Origin: Fluviicoccus sp.
Lineage (GTDB): Bacteria > Pseudomonadota > Gammaproteobacteria > Pseudomonadales > Moraxellaceae
Length of the DNA: 64,000 nucleotides
Assembly (NCBI RefSeq): GCF_030646115.1
Contig: NZ_JAUSMX010000018.1
Coordinates: forward strand, 310,001 to 374,000
Direction: 5' to 3'
Below, in pieces: positions 58,529 through 64,000 of this stretch; position 1 is the stretch's first letter; the number at the start of each line of letters is the position of its first letter. Below the pieces are notes generated by a model that saw nothing but the letters and a program-made list of their open reading frames with translations, made no database searches and was not told the origin of the DNA. A program made the translations under genes and the position numbers.

Positions 58529-59854
58529 ATGTTACTGCAACGATCCGCTTTCCTGGCCTTGGCGCTGGGACCCTCACTGGCATTCGCGGACACGGCCTCC
58601 ACCACGCCCGATTTTGCCCTTTCCATCAACTCCGTATGGCTCATGGCCGCTTCGGCGCTGGTATTCCTGATGCAGGCCGGCTTCGCGCTGGTCGAGAGCG
58701 GCATGGCGCGCAGCAAGAATGCCGTCAATGTCATCATGAAGAACTACATGGATTGTTGTGTCGGCGGGATCATCTTCTGGGTATTCGGCTTCGGCCTGAT
58801 GTTCGGCGCCAATCCGAGCGGCTGGATCGGCACCGACCTGTTCATGCTTTCCGACGGCAAGCCTTGGGACTACAGCTTCCTGCTGTTCCAGATGATGTTT
58901 GCCGCCACCGCCACCACCATCGTCTCGGGCGCCATGGCCGAGCGCACCCACTACGGAGCCTACCTGCTGGGCGCCATCCTCATCAGCGGCATCCTGTACC
59001 CGGTGTTCGGCAGCTGGGCCTGGGGCGCCTACGAAAATGGCAGCGGCTGGCTGAAGGCGATGGGCTTTGTCGATTTCGCAGGATCGACGGTGGTGCATTC
59101 GCTGGGCGGCTGGATTGCGCTGGCGGGGATCATGATTGTCGGGCCGCGCCTGGGCCGCTTTGGCGCGGACGGCGAGTCGCGCTCCATTCCCGGCCATAAC
59201 CTGGGACTGGTGGCTCTGGGCGGTTTCCTGCTCTGGTTCGGCTGGTTCGGCTTCAACGGCGGCTCCACCCTGGTCGGGGACGCCAGCATCGGCAAGATCA
59301 TCCTCAATACCCACCTGGCCGCCTGCGCCGGGGCGGCCGGCATTGCCGCCTTGAGCTGGCTGCTGAACCGTCCGGTGCTGCTGACCAATACCGTCAACGG
59401 CTCGCTGGGCGGGCTGGTGGCCGTCACGGCCGGTTGCGCCAGCATGGACCCCCAATTCGCCATCCTGACCGGACTGGTGGCCGGTTCCATCACCCTCTTC
59501 GGCCCGCAACTGCTGGCGCGCTTCCGGCTGGATGATGTCGTGGATGCCGTGAGTGTGCACGGCTTCTGCGGTGCCTGGGGCACGCTGGCGGCCGGTTTGT
59601 TCTATGCCGGCGACATGTTCAGCGCCGACCGCATCGGTGTCCAGTTGATCGGCATCGGCGTCTGTTTTGCCTGGGGTTTTGGCGGCGGACTGATGATGTA
59701 CAAGGTCATTGACGTGGTCCTGGGTTTGCGCGCCAGCCCGATGCATGAGCAACGCGGTCTGGACTATACCGAACACGCCGAACTGGGTTATCCCGAATTC
59801 CAGCAAATGAAGATTTTCAACCCGGATAACCTGGCCTCCCGCAGCGAGCATTAA
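58529..59854 (+). CDS. amt: Ammonium transporter Amt
   Basis: The 441-residue protein has a signal sequence (MLLQRSAFLALALGPSLAFA) and eleven helices. The twin pore histidines are in STVVHSLGGW and SVHGFCGAWG. The cytoplasmic tail carries MHEQRGLDYTEHAELGYPEF, the conserved Amt C-terminal motif. It moves ammonium into the cell. In many bacteria amt follows glnK; here no PII gene is next to it, and an unknown gene follows by nine bases. Confidence 0.96.
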   Translation: MLLQRSAFLALALGPSLAFADTASTTPDFALSINSVWLMAASALVFLMQAGFALVESGMARSKNAVNVIMKNYMDCCVGGIIFWVFGFGLMFGANPSGWIGTDLFMLSDGKPWDYSFLLFQMMFAATATTIVSGAMAERTHYGAYLLGAILISGILYPVFGSWAWGAYENGSGWLKAMGFVDFAGSTVVHSLGGWIALAGIMIVGPRLGRFGADGESRSIPGHNLGLVALGGFLLWFGWFGFNGGSTLVGDASIGKIILNTHLAACAGAAGIAALSWLLNRPVLLTNTVNGSLGGLVAVTAGCASMDPQFAILTGLVAGSITLFGPQLLARFRLDDVVDAVSVHGFCGAWGTLAAGLFYAGDMFSADRIGVQLIGIGVCFAWGFGGGLMMYKVIDVVLGLRASPMHEQRGLDYTEHAELGYPEFQQMKIFNPDNLASRSEH

Positions 59855-59863
59855 GGTGATGCC

Positions 59864-60541
59864 ATGAGTACGCCCTTACGTCGCAATATTGATGAATCTG
59901 TGGACTTGAATGGAGAAGCCATGTTTATGGCCAAGAAAATGGCAATCGCCAATGCGCTCAGCCCCTATCTGAGCTCTGAAACCCTGGATCATGCCCTGAA
60001 CATCTGGGAGATGAAGTACGCCAACCAGCCTACGTTCGCCATGCAGCGGTTTATCAGCGAGTTTCTGGACGGCAGCATGGCCGGACAGCGGTCGCGCATC
60101 CTGCAGGCGCTGTTTCTGGCCCTGCACAACACCACGCCGGGTGCTGAAGAGGAAAAAAAGGCCGCCGTTATCGCGGAACCGGTGACGGTCTACAGCAACA
60201 TGAGTGCACTGCGGGTGTTTTCGGAGCTGGTTGAACGCATTCTGGCGCTGAGCCCGCAGAACCAGGAAACCCGGTTGCGGCTGGGCATCCTGGATCAACT
60301 GGGGAGACTGAAAACGGATGAGCCCACCCGGCGCGACCTTTATGCCTGGATGAGCCAGCGCTACCCCTTGCCCGCCCAGTTCAGGATGAGCCAACCGGCC
60401 ATGCGCCAGTTCGTGAATCAGGTCTATGTGGCCTTGTGCGAGCAACTGGGGCCGGTGAAGGCGGACTCCGTGCTGCATGAAGCGGTGGTGCGGGTGGAGC
60501 AAAGTTCACGCGAGGAATTCCCGGTGCGCGACTTGCTGTAG
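59864..60541 (+). CDS. Uncharacterised protein cotranscribed with amt
   Basis: The 225-residue, mostly alpha-helical cytoplasmic-looking protein starts MSTPLRRNIDESVDLNGEAMFMAKKMAIANALSPYL. It has no signal, membrane segment or recognised domain. TAAGGTGA at 59852-59859 includes the amt stop and acts as the ribosome site. A terminator follows its stop. Shared sigma-54 promoter and tight spacing predict nitrogen-regulated expression and a possible role with Amt. Confidence 0.6.
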   Translation: MSTPLRRNIDESVDLNGEAMFMAKKMAIANALSPYLSSETLDHALNIWEMKYANQPTFAMQRFISEFLDGSMAGQRSRILQALFLALHNTTPGAEEEKKAAVIAEPVTVYSNMSALRVFSELVERILALSPQNQETRLRLGILDQLGRLKTDEPTRRDLYAWMSQRYPLPAQFRMSQPAMRQFVNQVYVALCEQLGPVKADSVLHEAVVRVEQSSREEFPVRDLL

Positions 60542-60551
60542 GCTCATCAAT

Positions 60552-60585
60552 GGCGCGGTTCCAGACCGCGCCGTTCTTAGTTTTT
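60552..60585 (+). terminator. Terminator of the amt operon
   Basis: GGCGCGGT (60552-60559) pairs with ACCGCGCC (60565-60572) over a five-base loop, followed by a T-rich stretch ending in five T residues at 60581-60585. Confidence 0.75.
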
Positions 60586-60622
60586 CTGTCGGCATACGGT
60601 CGATTCCGTTATGCTAGCGGGC

Positions 60623-61504
60623 ATGATGCCCCAGCAATCCCTCCTCAAAGGCCTCGCTTTGCTCAGCCTCTCCGCCCTGCTGTTCGCCAGCATGGGCGTG
60701 CTGATCCGGCTGGCCTCGCATACGGTCGACAACGCCACCGTCGTCTTTGCCCGCAACCTCACCGGCACCTTGCTGTTGCTGCCGCTGGCCGTGGCCGGCG
60801 GCAGGCGCTTCCTGGCCACCCGAGTGCCGCTGAAACACCTGTGGCGCGCCCTGGTCGGTCTGGCCGCCATGTACGGCTTCTTCTATGCCATTGCCCATCT
60901 GCCGTTGTCCAACGCCATGGTCTTCACCTATTCCTCACCGGTGTTCATCCCGTTGGTGGCCTGGCTGTTCCTGAAGGAAAAAATCACGCCGTTGATGCTG
61001 TTGGCCGCTGCCGTCGGCATGGTCGGTGTGGTGCTGGTGGCGAAACCGGATCAGGGTATGTTCAACCTGCTGAGCCTGGTGGGCATCAGCTCCAGCCTGC
61101 TGGCCGCCATGGCCTTTGTCACCGTGCGGGCCCTGACCGCCACCGAACCGCCCACCCGCATTGTCTTTTACTTCTGCGCCATCGCCACCGCTGTTTCCGC
61201 GATTCCCATGGTCTGGCACTGGCGGCCGCTGACCGTCGACGAGCTGCTGTATTTGGGTGGCGCGGGGACTCTGGCCACCCTCAGCCAGATTTCGCTGTCA
61301 AAAGCCTATGGCTATGCCCCGGCGGGCAAGATCGGTCCCGCCAACTACCTGGCCATTATCTTTGCCGGATTCTGGGCATGGATCTTGTGGGAAGAAACGC
61401 CGGACCCCTACGCCATTGGCGGCATGCTGCTGATTTTCCTGGCCTTGCTGCTGTGCCTGCCCCGTGACAGCGTCCGGTCGGCGCGGGTGCCCGAGGAGGT
61501 CTGA
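60623..61504 (+). CDS. EamA/DMT family transporter
   Basis: The 293-residue protein has ten hydrophobic helices in two EamA repeats (LSLSALLFASMGVLIRLASHT; VARNLTGTLLLLPLAVAGG; later SLVGISSSLLAAMAFVTVRAL and KAYGYAPAGKIGPANYLAIIFAGFWAW). EamA proteins export or import small metabolites; the substrate is unknown. ATGs at 60611, 60623 and 60626 are possible; the first lies in a -10-like TATGCT, so I prefer 60623. It follows the amt-operon terminator. Confidence 0.85.
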   Translation: MMPQQSLLKGLALLSLSALLFASMGVLIRLASHTVDNATVVFARNLTGTLLLLPLAVAGGRRFLATRVPLKHLWRALVGLAAMYGFFYAIAHLPLSNAMVFTYSSPVFIPLVAWLFLKEKITPLMLLAAAVGMVGVVLVAKPDQGMFNLLSLVGISSSLLAAMAFVTVRALTATEPPTRIVFYFCAIATAVSAIPMVWHWRPLTVDELLYLGGAGTLATLSQISLSKAYGYAPAGKIGPANYLAIIFAGFWAWILWEETPDPYAIGGMLLIFLALLLCLPRDSVRSARVPEEV

Positions 61505-61569
61505 GGGGCTTTCCCCAACGCGGCGCGCATGCTACAAACCGCCTTGGAATCATTTTCAGGACAAACGGC

Positions 61570-62187
61570 ATGACCCCCGGCAAGGATATCAAGGAATCCT
61601 TTGCGCCTGCGCTGGCGCTGATCTTTGTGGTTTTCTTCACGGCCCTGGCCATCAGCCCGGTGTCCCGGCAGGTCTGGATTGCGGAAGTGACACCGGTCAT
61701 CCTGGTCTTCGCGCTGCTGGTCTTCACCTTCCGTAATTTCCGGTTTTCGAATACCGCTTACGGCCTGATGGGCTACTGGCTGTTCTGGCACACCATCGGC
61801 GGACATTACACCTTCGCCAATGTGCCGTTCGGTTATGTCACCGACCTGATGGGCGCAAGTCGCAACCACTTCGACCGCGTCGGCCACTTTTCGGTGGGTT
61901 TTTATGCGTATCCCATCATGGAACTGCTGATGAGGAAATACCGGTTGCCGCTGCTGTTCTCCGCCCTGTTCGGGCTGTTCAGCATCATGAGCATTGCGGC
62001 GGGTTACGAGATCATTGAATGGTGGTATGCAGCGGCGGACGGCGGCTCTGCAGGCGCAGAGTTTCTGGGTTCGCAAGGTGACATCTGGGATGCGCAGAAG
62101 GACATGCTGGCGGATACGCTGGGGGCGCTGTTCGCCATCGGCTGGTATCTGGCGGCCACCCGCCGGGAACGACTGGGCGGGAAGTAG
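61570..62187 (+). CDS. yjdF: DUF2238 membrane protein YjdF
   Basis: The 205-residue inner-membrane protein has six helices and the DUF2238 signature: WLFWHTIGGHYTFANVPFGYVTD, NHFDRVGHFSVGFYAYPIMEL, GYEIIEWWYAAADGGSAGAEFLGSQGDIWDAQKDMLADTLGA. The His/Glu/Asp clusters are conserved in the family, but function is unknown. It converges with ffh. Confidence 0.85.
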   Translation: MTPGKDIKESFAPALALIFVVFFTALAISPVSRQVWIAEVTPVILVFALLVFTFRNFRFSNTAYGLMGYWLFWHTIGGHYTFANVPFGYVTDLMGASRNHFDRVGHFSVGFYAYPIMELLMRKYRLPLLFSALFGLFSIMSIAAGYEIIEWWYAAADGGSAGAEFLGSQGDIWDAQKDMLADTLGALFAIGWYLAATRRERLGGK

Positions 62188-62197
62188 CCGTCGAACC

Positions 62198-62226
62198 GGG
62201 AGCAGCCGGCACGTCCGGCCGCTCCC
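62198..62226. terminator. GC-rich hairpin between convergent yjdF and ffh
   Basis: GGGAGC-A-GCCGG pairs with CCGGC-C-GCTCCC with one mismatch, over a five-base loop. No T tract is on either side, so this may be a weak bidirectional terminator. Confidence 0.45.
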
Positions 62227-62235
62227 CCGTCAAGG

Positions 62236-63687
62236 TTACTTCTTCGGCTGCTTGCCCAGCAAGCCGGCCAGTTCATTGGGGTCCATGCCGGGCGGCAAGC
62301 CGCCGCCCGCACCCGGCATGCCCTTGCCGCCGGCCTTGCCCTGAAGGCCGCGCAAGCCCTTGATCATCTTGCTGATACCGCTGGGGGTGGACAGTTTCTT
62401 CATCATTTTTTCCATTTGCGCATGCTGCTTCAGCAAACGGTTGATGTCCTGGATCTGCACTCCCGCCCCGGCGGCAATACGACGCTTGCGCGAGCCGTTG
62501 ATGACGTCGGGCTTGTTGCGCTCCAGCGGCGTCATCGACTGGATGATGGCTTCCATCTGCTTCATCATCTTCTCAGGCGCACCCTTGGCCATGGCATCCT
62601 GCACCGCGGCGCTGTTCATGCCCGGCAGCTTGTCCATGAAGCCCATCATGCCGCCCATGGCCTTCATCTGCTGGAACTGCGTCAACAAGTCTTCCAGGCT
62701 GAAGCCGCCGCCCCGACTCAGCTTCTTGGCCATTTTCTCGGCCTTTTCCTTGTCGATCTTGCGCTCGACTTCTTCCACCAGCGACAACACGTCGCCCATG
62801 CCCAGGATTCGCTGCGCAACACGCTCGGGATGGAAGGGTTCCAGGGCATCGGTCTTCTCGCCCATGCCCAGGAATTTGATCGGCTTGCCGGTCAGGGCGC
62901 GCACCGACAAGGCGGCGCCGCCACGGGCATCACCGTCGGTTTTGGTGAGAATGACGCCGGTCAGCGGCAAGGCTTCATTGAAGGCCTTGGCGGTATTGGC
63001 AGCATCCTGGCCGGTCATGGCGTCCACCACGAACAGGGTTTCCACAGGATTGATGGCGGCGTGCAGGCGCTGGATCTCGCCCATCATGCTTTCGTCAATG
63101 TGCAGACGGCCGGCGGTATCGACAATCAGCACGTCAAAGAATTTGACCTTGGCTTCGGCAATGGCGCGGCGGGCGATATCCACCGGGTCCTGGCTGAGGT
63201 CGGACGGAAAGAAGGTGGCGCCGACTTCCCCGGCCACCGTTTCCAGCTGGCGGATGGCCGCCGGACGGTAGATGTCGCAGGACACCACCATCACCTTCTT
63301 CTTCTGGCGTTCCTGCAGGAACCTGGCCAGCTTGGCGACGGTGGTGGTCTTGCCCGCACCCTGCAAACCGGCCATCAGCACCACGGCGGGCGGGGCGGCG
63401 TGCAGGTTGAGGGTTTCATTGGCGTCGCCCATCGTCTTGACCAACTCGTCAAACACAATCTTGACGAAGGCCTGGCCGGGGGACAGCGACTGCATGACCT
63501 CGGCGCCCAGCGCCTGGGTGCGGATGCGCTCAATGAAGTCACGCACCACCGACAGCGCCACGTCGGCTTCCAGCAGCGCCATGCGCACTTCGCGCAGGGT
63601 TTCCTTGATGTTGTCTTCGGTGAGGGTGCCCGAGCCGCTGATATTGCGCAGGCTCTGGGTCAGGCGTTCGGTCAGATTATCAAACAT
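62236..63687 (-). CDS. ffh: Signal recognition particle protein Ffh
   Basis: The 483-residue GTPase has the NG domain (FDNLTERLTQSLRNISGSGTLTEDNIKETLREVRMALLEADVAL; G1 GLQGAGKTTTVAKLA, G3 DTAGRLHID, G4 TKTDGDARGGAALS) and the Met-rich M domain (~300-450) that binds signal peptides and 4.5S RNA. The tail is GMPGAGGGLPPGMDPNELAGLLG. It starts at 63687. It is divergent from the last gene of the window, an arrangement seen in many gammaproteobacteria. Confidence 0.97.
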   Translation of the reverse strand: MFDNLTERLTQSLRNISGSGTLTEDNIKETLREVRMALLEADVALSVVRDFIERIRTQALGAEVMQSLSPGQAFVKIVFDELVKTMGDANETLNLHAAPPAVVLMAGLQGAGKTTTVAKLARFLQERQKKKVMVVSCDIYRPAAIRQLETVAGEVGATFFPSDLSQDPVDIARRAIAEAKVKFFDVLIVDTAGRLHIDESMMGEIQRLHAAINPVETLFVVDAMTGQDAANTAKAFNEALPLTGVILTKTDGDARGGAALSVRALTGKPIKFLGMGEKTDALEPFHPERVAQRILGMGDVLSLVEEVERKIDKEKAEKMAKKLSRGGGFSLEDLLTQFQQMKAMGGMMGFMDKLPGMNSAAVQDAMAKGAPEKMMKQMEAIIQSMTPLERNKPDVINGSRKRRIAAGAGVQIQDINRLLKQHAQMEKMMKKLSTPSGISKMIKGLRGLQGKAGGKGMPGAGGGLPPGMDPNELAGLLGKQPKK

Positions 63688-63766
63688 GGTTATGCGTCGC
63701 TTGGTCGTCAGGCGGAAAATGGCCTAAAGGATAGGAAAAAGAACCTGCCTATGCTATAGCCGGCGC

Positions 63767-63797
63767 TTGGTTTTGTCTTGAAAAATCCGGCTATAAT
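63767..63797 (+). promoter_or_regulatory. Possible promoter of the cytochrome c assembly-type gene
   Basis: TATAAT (63792-63797) is a perfect -10. The best -35, TTGGTT (63767-63772), is 19 bases away. The sequence around the -10 (CGGCTATAATC) is the same as at mrcA. Confidence 0.4.
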
Positions 63798-63828
63798 CAT
63801 ACTTTTCCCGTCAGGCGGTATTGTTGAC

Positions 63829-64000
63829 ATGTCTCCCGTGCTTGCCGGTGCGCTGGCTTTCGTCTGCTATTCAAGCGCCTGCCTCCTGCTGCTGCACTTC
63901 CTGGTGCGCAAGCAACCCCTGCCGCGCCCGCTGATCCTGGGGCTGGGCGTGCTGGCCCTGCCCTTGCACGGTCTGGTCGTTACCGGCCAGATTTTCCAGG
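63829..64000 (+). CDS. N-terminal part of a cytochrome c assembly-type (CcsA/YpjD-like) membrane protein
   Basis: The gene runs off the window; 57 residues are visible, starting MSPVLAGALAFVCYSSACLLLLHFLVRK, then LILGLGVLALPLHGLVVTGQIFQ. Two hydrophobic helices and the position divergent from ffh match the CcsA/YpjD-type inner-membrane proteins usually found there. No conserved haem-binding WxxW motif is visible in the present part, so the call rests on location and hydropathy. Confidence 0.6.
   Translation, partial: MSPVLAGALAFVCYSSACLLLLHFLVRKQPLPRPLILGLGVLALPLHGLVVTGQIFQ

Noticed and set aside
62416-63759. 447-codon open frame opposite ffh
   Set aside because: Ffh is complete on the minus strand; the antisense frame is a compositional artefact.

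Overview
This window looks like chromosomal core genome from a moderately GC-rich gammaproteobacterium. Pseudomonadales is the likely order, perhaps a Moraxellaceae relative. Three gene orders support this: rpsT / murJ-ribF-ileS-lspA-fkpB-ispH-fimU-pilVWXY1E, pilMNOPQ-aroKB opposite the PBP1A gene, and nadE / PP0621-like / pilSR. The class Ia ribonucleotide reductase, with two ATP cones and an Ala/Pro-rich NrdB leader, is of the Pseudomonas type. I infer the placement from gene order and motifs; no database was consulted. I see no rRNA, CRISPR array, insertion sequence, integrase or prophage. There is one tRNA, tRNA-Thr(CGT).

Layout. 0-12 kb: tail of an outer-membrane-type protein, gloC, a secreted GH31 glycosidase related to sulfoquinovosidase, yajQ, a DUF4442 protein, a Kef-type antiporter with slyX, uup, a lipoprotein, a Bax-like protein lacking part of its core, an alpha/beta hydrolase and a secreted START-domain protein. 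12-15 kb: hemE and a PAS-PAS-GGDEF diguanylate cyclase. 15-22 kb (minus strand): pilM-N-O-P-Q-aroK-aroB-SPOR operon, divergent from mrcA at 22.6-25 kb. 25-28 kb: rpmE, tRNA-Thr, an RDD protein, nadE. 28-31 kb: a PP0621-like protein and the pilS-pilR two-component system. 31-40 kb: thiO, fimT, and the minor-pilin operon fimU-pilV-pilW-pilX-pilY1-pilE. 40-48 kb: ispH, fkpB, lspA, ileS, ribF, murJ. 48-57 kb: rpsT, a HEAT-like protein, rstA-rstB, and nrdA-nrdB behind a control region with DnaA and NrdR boxes. 57-64 kb: a DUF2806 protein, a Pro/Ala-rich membrane protein, a sigma-54-driven amt with an uncharacterised partner, an EamA transporter, yjdF, ffh, and the start of a cytochrome c assembly-type membrane protein.

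The dominant theme is the type IV pilus. Present are the alignment subcomplex and secretin (PilMNOPQ), a regulator pair (PilSR), the tip and minor pilins (FimU, PilV, PilW, PilX, PilE, PilY1) and a FimT with the GRxR motif linked to DNA uptake. The motor (PilB/T/U), PilC/D and the major pilin are not here. The cell is therefore predicted to be piliated and possibly naturally transformable. The other threads are envelope synthesis (PBP1A, MurJ, LspA, SPOR protein), nucleotide and cofactor supply (NrdAB, NadE, RibF, HemE, ThiO, AroKB) and nitrogen control (amt).

Nothing here is a clear new multi-gene system. The best leads are the unknown gene behind the sigma-54 amt promoter, the GH31 enzyme with a changed sulfonate-site residue, the cored-out Bax-like protein, the double insertion in PilY1, the palindrome over the fimU promoter, and the intercistronic hairpins.
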